From Petrolisthes cinctipes (taxonomy: Eukaryota > Arthropoda > Malacostraca > Decapoda > Porcellanidae), in the NCBI GenBank assembly GCA_033782935.1, contig JAWQEG010000166.1, positions 3,128,001 through 3,192,000 on the forward strand: 64,000 nucleotides of DNA, in the 5' to 3' direction. A program made the translations under genes and the position numbers. A model generated the notes under the pieces. That model ran no database searches and had not been told where the DNA came from. It saw only the letters and a program-made list of their open reading frames with translations. Positions within the stretch are counted from its first letter, which is position 1, and each line of letters starts with the position of its first letter. Positions 39,101 through 50,800 of the stretch are shown in pieces.

Positions 39101-39660
39101 CACCTAAAATGTCGATTTTTAGCATGTTTTTAGCCTATATTTTGAAAATATTCTAGCACTGTGTAGGCATGTACAGATTGCTTCTGGGACCCCAAAATAT
39201 TGAATTTTCGGGTGTTTTGAGCCTGAATTTGAGATATAAACGGGTACAGAAGATACATGCACATATTGACTTTGGGCATCTAAAATATCGATTTTCAGCA
39301 TGTTTTGGGCCTGTATTTTGAAAATACTCTACCACTGAGTAGGCATGTACAGATTGCTTCTGGGACCCCAAAATAATGAATTTACGGGTGTTTTGAGCCT
39401 GAATTTGAGATATAAACGGGTACTGAAGATGCATGCACATATCGACTTTTGTGCACCTAAAAGATCGATTTTCAGTATGTTTTGAGCATGTATTTTGAAA
39501 ATACTCTAACACGGAGTAGGCATGTACAGATCGCTTCTGGGGCCCCTAAATATCGAATTTTCGGGTGTTTTGGGACTGAATTTGAGATATCGACTTTTTG
39601 GCACCTAAAAGATCGATTTTTAGCATGTTTTTAGCCTATATTTTGAAAATATTCTAGCAC
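36140..39660 (+). repeat. Segmental copy, ~3.52 kb (partner 46.31-49.84 kb, offset 10176 bp)
   Basis: Landmarks at 36614, 37115, 37616, 38117, 38618 and 39119 all recur exactly 10,176 bp later. The limits are set by TTTTGTAAAT at 36136 versus TTTTGAAAAT at 46312, and by TGACTAGG at 39661 versus TGAGTAGG. Shared variants include ATACATACATATATTG near 37250, GCCTGTTGATTG near 38310 and TACACATCGCTTCTAGG near 38523. Confidence 0.88.
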
Positions 39661-40369
39661 TGACTAGGCATGTACAGATTGCTTCTGGGACCCCAAAATA
39701 TTGAATTTTCGGGTGTTTTGAGCCTGAATTTGAGATATAAACGGGTACAGAAGATACATGCACGTATTGACTTTGGGCACCAAAAATATGGATTTTCAGC
39801 ATGTTTTGGGCCTGAATTTTGAAAATACTCTAACACGGAGTAGGCATGTACAGATCGCTTCTGGGACCCCAAAACATCGAATTTTCGGGTGTTTAGGGCC
39901 AGAAATTGAGATATAAACGGGTACAGAAGATGCATGCACATATCGACTTTTGGGCACCTAAAAGATCGATTTTCAGTATGTTTTTGGCCTGTATATTGAA
40001 AATACTCTAACACAGCGTAGGCATGTACAGATACCTTCTGGGACCTCAAAATATCGAATTTTCGGGTGTTTTGGGTCTGAATTTGAGATATCGATTTTTT
40101 GGCACCTAAAATGTCGATTTTTAGCATGTTTTTAGCCTATATTTTGAAAATATTCTAGCACTGTGTAGGCATGTACAGATTGCTTCTGGGACCCCAAAAT
40201 ATTGAATTTTCGGGTGTTTTGAGCCTGAATTTGAGATATAAACGGGTACAGAAGATACATGCACATATTGACTTTTGGCATCTAAAATATCGATTTTCAG
40301 CACGTTTTGGGCCTGTATTTTGAAAATACTCTAACACGGAGTAGGCATGTACAGATCGCTTCTGGGACC

Positions 40370-43350
40370 CCTAAATATCGAATTTTCGGGTGTTTTGGGA
40401 CTAAATATGAGATATCGACTTTTTGGCACTTAAAATATCGATTTTTAGCATGTTTTTAGCCTATATTTTGAAAATATTCTAGCACTGTACAGATTGCTTG
40501 TGGGACCCCAAAATATTGAATTTTCGGGTGTTTTGAGCCTGAATTTGAGATATAAACGGGTACAGAAGATACATGCACATATTGACTTTGGGCATCTAAA
40601 ATATCGATTTTCATCATGTTTTGGGCCTGTATTTTGAAAATACTCTAACACTGAGTAGGCATGTACAGATTGCTTCTGGGACCCCAAAATATTGAATTTT
40701 CGGGTGTTTTGAGCCTGAATTTGAGATATAAACGGGTACTGAAGATGCATGCACATATCGACTTTTGTGCACCTAAAAGATCGATTTTCAGTATGTTTTG
40801 AGCATGTATTTTGAAAATACTCTAACACGGAGTAGGCATGTACAGATTGCTTCTGGGACCCCTAACTATCGAATTTTCGGGTGTTTTGGGACTGAATTTG
40901 AGATATCGATTTTTTGGCACCTAAAATGTCGATTTTTAGCATGTTTTTAGCCTATATTTTGAAAATATTCTAGCACTGTGTAGGCATGTACAGATTGCTT
41001 CTGGGACCCCAAAATATTGAATTTTCGGGTGTTTTGAGCCTGAATTTGAGATATAAACGGGTACAGAAGATACATGCACATATTGACTTTGGGCATCTAA
41101 AATATCGATTTTCAGCATGTTTTGGGCCTGTATTTTGAAAATACTCTAACACTGAGTAGGCATGTACAGATTGCTTCTGGGACCCCAAAATATCGAATTT
41201 TCGGGTGTTTTGAGCCTGAATTTGAGATATAAACGGGTACTGAAGATGCATGCACATATCGACTTTTGTGCACCTAAAAGATCGATTTTCAATATGTTTT
41301 GAGCATGTATTTTGAAAATACTCTAACACGGAGTAGGCATGTACAGATTGCTTCTGGGACCACTAAATATCGAATTTTCGGGTGTTTTGGGACTGAATTT
41401 GAGATATCGACTTTTTGGCACCTAAAAGATCGATTTTTAGCATGTTTTTAGCCTATATTTTGAAAATATTCTAGCACTGAGTAGGCATGTACAGATTGCT
41501 TCTGGGACCCCAAAATATTGAATTTTCGGGTGTTTTGAGCCTGAATTTGAGATATAAACGGGTACAGAAGATACATGCACATATTGACTTTGGGCACCAA
41601 AAATATCGATTTTCAGCATGTTTTGGGCCTGAATTTTGAAAATACTCTAAAACGGAGTAGGTATGTACAGATCGCTTCTGGGACCCCAAAATATTGAATT
41701 TTCGGGTGTTTTGAGCCTGAATTTGAGATATAAACGGGTACAGAAGATACATGCACATATTGACTTTGGGCACCAAAAATATCGATTTTCAGCATGTTTT
41801 GGGCCTGAATTTTGAAAATACTCTAAAACGGAGTAGGTATGTACAGATCGCTTCTGGGACCCCAAAATATCGAATTTTCGGGTGTTTAGGGCCAGAATTT
41901 GAAATATAAACGGGTACTGAAGATGCATGCACATATCGACTTTTGGGCACCTAAAAGATCGATTTTCAGTATGTTTTTGGCCTGTATTTTGAAAATACTC
42001 TAACACGGAGTAGGCATGTACAGAGCCCTTCTGGGATCTCTAAATATCGAATTTTCGGGTGTTTTGGGACTAAATATGAGATATCGACTTTTTGGCACTT
42101 AAAATATCGATTTTTAGCATGTTTTTAGCCTATATTTTGAAAATATTCTAGCACTGTACAGATTGCTTGTGGGACCCCAAAATATTGAATTTTCGGGTGT
42201 TTTGAGCCTGAATTTGAGATATAAACGGGTACAGAAGATACATGCACATATTGACTTTGGGCATCTAAAATATCGATTTTCATCATGTTTTGGGCCTGTA
42301 TTTTGAAAATACTCTAACACTGAGTAGGCATGTACAGATTGCTTCTGGGACCCCAAAATATTGAATTTTCGGGTGTTTTGAGCCTGAATTTGAGATATAA
42401 ACGGGTACTGAAGATGCATGCACATATCGACTTTTGTGCACCTAAAAGATCGATTTTCAGTATGTTTTGAGCATGTATTTTGAAAATACTCTAACACGGA
42501 GTAGGCATGTACAGATTGCTTCTGGGACCCCTAACTATCGAATTTTCGGGTGTTTTGGGACTGAATTTGAGATATCGATTTTTTGGCACCTAAAATGTCG
42601 ATTTTTAGCATGTTTTTAGCCTATATTTTGAAAATATTCTAGCACTGTGTAGGCATGTACAGATTGCTTCTGGGACCCCAAAATATTGAATTTTCGGGTG
42701 TTTTGAGCCTGAATTTGAGATATAAACGGGTACAGAAGATACATGCACATATTGACTTTGGGCATCTAAAATATCGATTTTCAGCATGTTTTGGGCCTGT
42801 ATTTTGAAAATACTCTAACACTGAGTAGGCATGTACAGATTGCTTCTGGGACCCCAAAATATCGAATTTTCGGGTGTTTTGAGCCTGAATTTGAGATATA
42901 AACGGGTACTGAAGATGCATGCACATATCGACTTTTGTGCACCTAAAAGATCGATTTTCAATATGTTTTGAGCATGTATTTTGAAAATACTCTAACACGG
43001 AGTAGGCATGTACAGATTGCTTCTGGGACCACTAAATATCGAATTTTCGGGTGTTTTGGGACTGAATTTGAGATATCGACTTTTTGGCACCTAAAAGATC
43101 GATTTTTAGCATGTTTTTAGCCTATATTTTGAAAATATTCTAGCACTGAGTAGGCATGTACAGATTGCTTCTGGGACCCCAAAATATTGAATTTTCGGGT
43201 GTTTTGAGCCTGAATTTGAGATATAAACGGGTACAGAAGATACATGCACATATTGACTTTGGGCACCAAAAATATCGATTTTCAGCATGTTTTGGGCCTG
43301 AATTTTGAAAATACTCTAAAACGGAGTAGGTATGTACAGATCGCTTCTGG
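40370..43350 (+). repeat. Tandem duplication with 1669-bp spacing
   Basis: Landmarks at 40445, 40936 and 41437 recur at 42114, 42605 and 43106. The spacing equals two 501-bp trimers, one 491-bp trimer and one extra 176-bp A monomer. Shared variants are GACTAAATATGAG near 40399 and 42068, GCTTGTGGGACC near 40497 and 42166, TTTTCATCATG near 40609 and 42278, and CCCCTAACTATCG near 40859 and 42528. Confidence 0.87.
41487..41838 (+). repeat. Tandem pair of 176-bp A1 monomers
   Basis: Starts at 41487, 41663 and 41839 are 176 bp apart, and both monomers carry CTCTAAAACGGAGTAGGTATG at their ends. The same pair recurs 17,053 bp downstream (58540-58891), inherited with the larger block. Confidence 0.88.
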
Positions 43351-43549
43351 GACCCCAAAATATCGAATTTTCGGGTGTTTAGGGCCAGAATTTGAAATAT
43401 AAACGGGTACTGAAGATGCATGCACATATCGACTTTTGGGCACCTAAAAGATCGATTTTCAGTATGTTTTTGGCCTGTATTTTGAAAATACTCTAACACG
43501 GAGTAGGCATGTACAGAGCCCTTCTGGGATCTCTAAATATCGAATTTTT

Positions 43550-46500
43550 GGGTGTTTTGGGACTGAATTTGAGATATCGACTTTTTGGCACCTAAAAGAT
43601 CGATTTTTAGCATGTTTTTAGCCTATATTTTGAAAATATTCTAGCACTGAGTAGGCATGTACAGATTGCTTTTGGGACCCCAAAATATTGAATTTTCGGG
43701 TGTTTTGAGCCTGAATTTGAGATATAAACGGGTACAGAAGATACATGCACATATTGACTTTGGGCACCAAAAATATCGATTTTCAGCATGTTTTGGGCCT
43801 GAATTTTGAAAATACTCTAACACGGAGTAGGCATGTACAGATCGCTTCTGGGACCCCAAAATATCGAATTTTCTGGTATTTAGGGCCAGAATTTGAGATA
43901 TAAACGGGTACAGAAGATACATGCACATATCGACTTTTGGGCACCTAAAATCTCGATTTTCAGTATGTTTTTGGCCTGTATTTTGAAAATACTATAACAC
44001 GGAGTAGGCATGTACAGATACCTTCTGGGACCTCTAAATATCGAATTTTCGGGTGTTTTGGGACTGAATTTGAGATATCGACTTTTTGGCACCTAAAAGA
44101 TCGATTTTTAGCATGTTTTTAGCCTATATTTTGAAAATATTCTACCACTGAGTAGGCATGTACAGATTGCTTCTGGGACCCCAAAATATTGAATTTTCGG
44201 GTGTTTTGAGCCTGAATTTGAGATATAAACGGGTACAGAAGATACATGCACATATTGACTTTGGGCACCAAAAATATCGATTTTCAGCATGTTTTGGGCC
44301 TGAATTTTGAAAATACTCTATCACGGAGTAGGCATGTACAGATCGCTTCTGGGACCCCAAAATATCGAATTTTCGGTTGTTTAGGGCCAGAATTTGGGAT
44401 ATAAACGGGTACAGGAGATGCATGCACATATCGACTTTTGGGCACCTAAAAGATCGATTTTCAGTATGTTTTTGGCCTGTATTTTGAAAATACTCTAACA
44501 CGGAGTAGGCATGTACAGAGCCCTTCTGGGACCTCTAAATATCGAATTTTCGGGTATTTTGGGACTGAATTTGAGATATCGATTTTTTGGCACCTAAAAT
44601 GTCGATTTTTAGCATGTTTTTAGCCTATATTTTGAAAATATTCTAGCACTGTGTAGGCATGTACAGATTACTTCTGGGACCCCAAAATATTGAATTTTCG
44701 GGTGTTTTGAGCCTGAATTTGAGATATAAACGGGTACAGAAGATACATGCACATATTGACTTTGGGCATCTAAAATATCGATTTTCAGCATGTTTTGGGC
44801 CTGTATTTTGAAAATACTCTAACACTGAGTAGGCATGTACAGATTGCTTCTGGGACCCCAAAATATTGAATTTTCGGGTGTTTTGATCCTGAATTTGAAA
44901 TATAAACGGGTACTGAAGATGCATGCACATATCGACTTTTGTGCACCTAAAAGATCGATTTTCAGTATGTTTTGAGCATGTATTTTGAAAATACTCTAGC
45001 ACGGAGTAGGCATGTACAGATCGCTTCTGGGCCCCCTAAATATCGAATTTCCGGGTGTTTTGGGACTGAATTTGAGATATCGACTTTTTGGCACCTAAAA
45101 GATCGATTTTTAGCATGTTTTTAGCCTATATTTTGAAAATATTCTAGCACTGAGTAGGCATGTACAGATTGCTTCTGGGACCCCAAAATATTGAATTTTC
45201 GGGTGTTTTGAGCCTGAATTTGAGATATAAACGGGTACAGAAGATACATGCACATATTGACTTTGGGCACCAAAAATATCGATTTTCAGCATGATTTGGG
45301 CCTGAATTTTGAAAATACTCTAACACGGAGTAGGCATTTACAGATCGCTTCTGGGACCCCAAAATATCGAATTTTCTGGTATTTAGGGCCAGAATTTGAG
45401 ATATAAACGGGTACAGAAGATGCATGCACATATCGAGTTTTGGGCACCTAAAAGATCGATTTTCAGTATGTTTTTGGCCTGTATTTTGAAAATACTCTAA
45501 CACGGAGTAGGCATGTACAGATTGCTTCTGGGACCCCAAAATATTGAATTTTCGGGTGTTTTGAGCCTGAATTTGAGATATAAACGGGTACTGAAGATGC
45601 ATGCACATATCGACTTTTGTGCACCTAAAAGATCGATTTTCAGTATGTTTTGAGCATGTATTTTGAAAATACTCTAACACGGAGTAGGCATGTACAGATT
45701 GCTTCTGGGACCCCTAACTATCGAATTTTCGGGTGTTTTGGGACTGAATTTGAGATATCGATTTTTTGGCACCTAAAATGTCGATTTTTAGCATGTTTTT
45801 AGCCTATATTTTGAAAATATTCTAGCACTGTGTAGGCATGTACAGATTGCTTCTGGGACCCCAAAATATTGAATTTTCGGGTGTTTTGAGCCTGAATTTG
45901 AGATATAAACGGGTACAGAAGATACATGCACATATTGACTTTGGGCATCTAAAATATCGATTTTCAGCATGTTTTGGGCCTGTATTTTGAAAATACTCTA
46001 ACACTGAGTAGGCATGTACAGATTGCTTCTGGGACCCCAAAATATCGAATTTTCGGGTGTTTTGAGCCTGAATTTGAGATATAAACGGGTACTGAAGATG
46101 CATGCACATATCGACTTTTGTGCACCTAAAAGATCGATTTTCAATATGTTTTGAGCATGTATTTTGAAAATACTCTAACACGGAGTAGGCATGTACAGAT
46201 TGCTTCTGGGACCACTAAATATCGAATTTTCGGGTGTTTTGGGACTGAATTTGAGATATCGACTTTTTGGCACCTAAAAGATCGATTTTTAGCATGTTTT
46301 TAGCCTATATTTTGAAAATATTCTAGCACTGAGTAGGCATGTACAGATTGCTTCTGGGACCCCAAAATATTGAATTTTCGGGTGTTTTGAGCCTGAATTT
46401 GAGATATAAACGGGTACAGATGATACATGCACATATTGACTTTGGGCACCAAAAATATCGATTTTCAGCATGTTTTGGGCCTGAATTTTGAAAATACTCT

Positions 46501-47290
46501 AACACGAAGTAGGCATGTACAGATCGCTTCTGGGACCCCAAAATATCAAATTTTCGGGTGTTTATGGCCAGAATTTGAGATATAAACGGGTACAGAAGAT
46601 GCATGCACATATCGACTTTTGTGCACCTAAAAGATCGATTTTCAGTATGTTTTTGGCCTGTATTTTGAAAATACTCTAACACGGAGTAGGCATGTACAGA
46701 TACCTTCTGGGACCTTTAAATATCGAATTTTCGGGTGTTTTGGGACTGAATTTGAGATATCGATTTTTTGGCACCTAAAATGTCGATTTTTAGCATGTTT
46801 TTAGCCTATATTTTGAAAATATTCTAGCACTGTGTAGGCATGTACAGATTGCTTCTGGGACCCCAAAATATTGAATTTTCGGGTGTTTTGAGCCTGAATT
46901 TGAGATATAAACGGGTACAGAAGATACATGCACATATTGACTTTGGGCATCTAAAATATCGATTTTCAGCATGTTTTGGGCCTGTATTTTGAAAATACTC
47001 TAACACTGAGTAGGCATGTACAGATTGCTTCTGGGACCCCAAAATATTGAATTTTCGGGTGTTTTGAGCCTGAATTTGAGATATAAACGGGTACTGAAGA
47101 TGCATGCACATATCGACTTTTGTGCACCTAAAAGATCGATTTTCAGTATGTTTTGAGCATGTATTTTGAAAATACTCTAACACGGAGTAGGCATGTACAG
47201 ATCGCTTCTGGGACCCCTAAATATCGAATTTTCGGGTGTTTTGGGACTGAATTTGAGATATCGACTTTTTGGCACCTAAAAGATCGATTT
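43550..47290 (+). repeat. Segmental copy, ~3.74 kb (partner 53.24-56.99 kb, offset 9696 bp)
   Basis: Landmarks at 43607, 44108, 44609, 45110, 45788, 46289 and 46790 recur exactly 9,696 bp later. The limits are GAATTTTTGGG at 43547 versus GAATTTTCGGG, and GATTTTTAGCATGTTTTGGG near 47287 versus GATTTTCAGCATGTTTTTA. The block at 43.6-45.3 kb occurs four times in all, at about 43.6, 49.8, 53.3 and 60.7 kb. Confidence 0.9.
45336..45689 (+). repeat. B1 monomer followed directly by B2 (extra 177-bp monomer)
   Basis: Starts at 45336, 45513 and 45690 are 177 bp apart, and no C or A lies between the two B monomers. The local trimer spacing becomes 678 bp (501 + 177). The same 678-bp spacing recurs at 54806-55484 and 62163-62841. 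All three share the variant GCATGATTTGGG, so this is one event copied twice. Confidence 0.88.
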
Positions 47291-47889
47291 TTAGCATGTT
47301 TTGGGCCTATATTTTGAAAATATTCTAGCACTGTGTAGGCATGTACAGATTGCTTCTGGGACCCCAAAATATTGAATTTTCGGGTGTTTTGAGCCTGAAT
47401 TTGAGATATAAACGGGTACAGAAGATACATACATATATTGACTTTGGGCATCTAAAATATCGATTTTCAGCATGTTTTGGGCCTGTATTTTGAAAATACT
47501 CTAACACTGAGTAGGCATTTACAGATTGCTTCTGGGACCCCAAAATATTGAATTTTCGGGTGTTTTGAGCCTGAATTTGAGATATAAACGGGTACTGAAG
47601 ATGCATGCACATATCGACTTTTGTGCACCTAAAAGATCGATTTTCAGTATGTTTTGAGCATGTATTTTGAAAATACTCTAACACGGAGTAGGCATGTACA
47701 GATCGCTTCTGGGACCCCTAAATATCGAATTTTCGGGTGTTTTGGGACTGAATTTGAGATATCGACTTTTTGGCACCTAAAAGATCGATTTTCAGCATGT
47801 TTTTAGCCTATATTTTGAAAATATTCTAGCACTGAGTAGGCATGTACAGATTGCTTCTGGGACCCCAAAATATTGAATTTTCGGGTGTT

Positions 47890-50800
47890 TCGAGCCTGAA
47901 TTTGAGATATAAACGGGTACAGAAGATACATGCACATATTGACTTTGGGCACCAAAAATATCGATTTTCAGCATGTTTTGGGCCTGAATTTTGAAAATAC
48001 TCTAACACGGAGTAGGCATGTACAGATCGCTTCTGGGACCCCAAAATATCGAATTTTCGGGTGTTTAGGGCCAGAATTTGAGATATAAACGGGTACAGAA
48101 GATGCATGCACATATCGAGTTTTGGGCACCTAAAAGATCGATTTTCAGTATGTTTTTGGCCTGTATTTTGAAAATACTCTAACACGGAGTAGGTATGTAC
48201 AGATACCTTCTGGGACCTCTAAATATCGAATTTTCGGGTGTTTTGGGACTGAATTTGAGATATCGATTTTTTGGCACCTAAAATGTCGATTTTTAGCATG
48301 TTTTTAGCCTATATTTTGAAAATATTCTAGCACTGTGTAGGCATGTACAGATTGCTTCTGGGACCCCAAAATATTGAATTTTCGGGTGTTTTGAGCCTGA
48401 ATTTGAGATATAAACGGGTACAGAAGATACATGCACATATTGACTTTGGGCATCTAAAATATCGATTTTCAGCATGTTTTGGGCCTGTTGATTGAAAATA
48501 CTCTAACACTGAGTAGGCATGTACTGATTGCTTCTGGGACCCCAAAATATTGAATTTTCGGGTGTTTTGAGCCTGAATTTGAGATATAAACGGGTACTGA
48601 AGATGCATGCACATATCGACTTTTGTGTACCTAAAAGATCGATTTTCAGTATGTTTTGAGCATGTATTTTGAAAATACTCTAACACGGAGTAGGCATGTA
48701 CACATCGCTTCTAGGACCCCTAAATATCGAATTTTCGGGTGTTTTGGGACTGAATTTGAGATATCGACTTTTTGGCACCTAAAAGATCGATTTTTAGCAT
48801 GTTTTTAGCCTATATTTTGAAAATATTCTAGCACTGTCTAGGCATGTACAGATTGCTTCTGGGACCCCAAAATATTGAATTTTCGGGTGTTTTGAGCCTG
48901 AATTTGAGATATAAACGGGTACAGAAGATACATGCACATATTGACTTTGGGCACCAAAAATATCGATTTTCAGCATGTTTTGGGCCTGAATTTTGAAAAT
49001 ACTCTAACACGGAGTAGGCATGTACAGATCGCTTCTGGGACCCCAAAATATCGAATTTTCGGGTGTTTAGGGCCAGAATTTGAGATATAAACGGGTACAG
49101 AAGATGCATGCACATATCGACTTTTTTGCACCTAAAAGATCGATTTTCAGTATGTTTTTGGCCTGTATTTTGAAAATACTCTAACACGGAGTAGGCATGT
49201 ACAGATACCTTCTGGGACCTCTAAATATCGAATTTTCGGGTGTTTTGGGACTGAATTTGAGATATCGATTTTTTGGCACCTAAAATGTCGATTTTTAGCA
49301 TGTTTTTAGCCTATATTTTGAAAATATTCTAGCACTGTGTAGGCATGTACAGATTGCTTCTGGGACCCCAAAATATTGAATTTTCGGGTGTTTTGAGCCT
49401 GAATTTGAGATATAAACGGGTACAGAAGATACATGCACATATTGACTTTGGGCATCTAAAATATCGATTTTCAGCATGTTTTGGGCCTGTATTTTGAAAA
49501 TACTCTACCACTGAGTAGGCATGTACAGATTGCTTCTGGGACCCCAAAATAATGAATTTACGGGTGTTTTGAGCCTGAATTTGAGATATAAACGGGTACT
49601 GAAGATGCATGCACATATCGACTTTTGTGCACCTAAAAGATCGATTTTCAGTATGTTTTGAGCATGTATTTTGAAAATACTCTAACACGGAGTAGGCATG
49701 TACAGATCGCTTCTGGGGCCCCTAAATATCGAATTTTCGGGTGTTTTGGGACTGAATTTGAGATATCGACTTTTTGGCACCTAAAAGATCGATTTTTAGC
49801 ATGTTTTTAGCCTATATTTTGAAAATATTCTAGCACTGAGTAGGCATGTACAGATTGCTTTTGGGACCCCAAAATATTGAATTTTCGGGTGTTTTGAGCC
49901 TGAATTTGAGATATAAACGGGTACAGAAGATACATGCACATATTGACTTTGGGCACCAAAAATATCGATTTTCAGCATGTTTTGGGCCTGAATTTTGAAA
50001 ATACTCTAACACGGAGTAGGCATGTACAGATCGCTTCTGGGACCCCAAAATATCGAATTTTCTGGTATTTAGGGCCAGAATTTGAGATATAAACGGGTAC
50101 AGAAGATACATGCACATATCGACTTTTGGGCACCTAAAATCTCGATTTTCAGTATGTTTTTGGCCTGTATTTTGAAAATACTATAACACGGAGTAGGCAT
50201 GTACAGATACCTTCTGGGACCTCTAAATATCGAATTTTCGGGTGTTTTGGGACTGAATTTGAGATATCGACTTTTTGGCACCTAAAAGATCGATTTTTAG
50301 CATGTTTTTAGCCTATATTTTGAAAATATTCTACCACTGAGTAGGCATGTACAGATTGCTTCTGGGACCCCAAAATATTGAATTTTCGGGTGTTTTGAGC
50401 CTGAATTTGAGATATAAACGGGTACAGAAGATACATGCACATATTGACTTTGGGCACCAAAAATATCGATTTTCAGCATGTTTTGGGCCTGAATTTTGAA
50501 AATACTCTATCACGGAGTAGGCATGTACAGATCGCTTCTGGGACCCCAAAATATCGAATTTTCGGTTGTTTAGGGCCAGAATTTGGGATATAAACGGGTA
50601 CAGGAGATGCATGCACATATCGACTTTTGGGCACCTAAAAGATCGATTTTCAGTATGTTTTTGGCCTGTATTTTGAAAATACTCTAACACGGAGTAGGCA
50701 TGTACAGAGCCCTTCTGGGACCTCTAAATATCGAATTTTCGGGTATTTTGGGACTGAATTTGAGATATCGATTTTTTGGCACCTAAAATGTCGATTTTTA

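Larger units (their letters stand above)
27500..40370 (+). repeat. Right domain R1: regular 501-bp trimers
   Basis: The 501-bp register is steady here. A1-type and A2-type trimers mostly alternate, giving a roughly 1002-bp hexamer. Disturbances are whole monomers or small indels: a C-C pair at 32881-33176, an A2 monomer at 40171-40346 followed directly by C, and a one-base insertion in the T run near 33791. Segment 27.5-31.5 kb corresponds to 36.15-40.1 kb (offset 8636 bp), and 31.43-32.45 kb to 34.07-35.08 kb. No gene, RNA or mobile element is present. Confidence 0.87.
40700..46420 (+). repeat. Segmental copy, ~5.7 kb (partner 57.7-63.47 kb, offset 17053 bp)
   Basis: Landmarks at 40936, 41437, 41613, 42114, 42605, 43106, 43607, 44108, 44609, 45110, 45788 and 46289 all recur exactly 17,053 bp later. 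The left limit is between a TTCATCATG/TTCAGCATG difference near 40613 and 40838. The right limit is an AGATGAT/AGAAGAT difference near 46422. No diagnostic variant I checked between the limits differs. Confidence 0.9.
40370..47290 (+). repeat. Right domain R2: source block for several later copies
   Basis: Contains a 1669-bp tandem duplication (40.37-41.69 kb and 42.04-43.35 kb), an A1-A1 pair at 41487-41838 and a B1-B2 pair at 45336-45689. Much of it recurs downstream: 40.7-46.4 kb at 57.7-63.5 kb, and 43.55-47.29 kb at 53.24-56.99 kb. It is satellite only, with no gene or inserted element. Confidence 0.87.
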
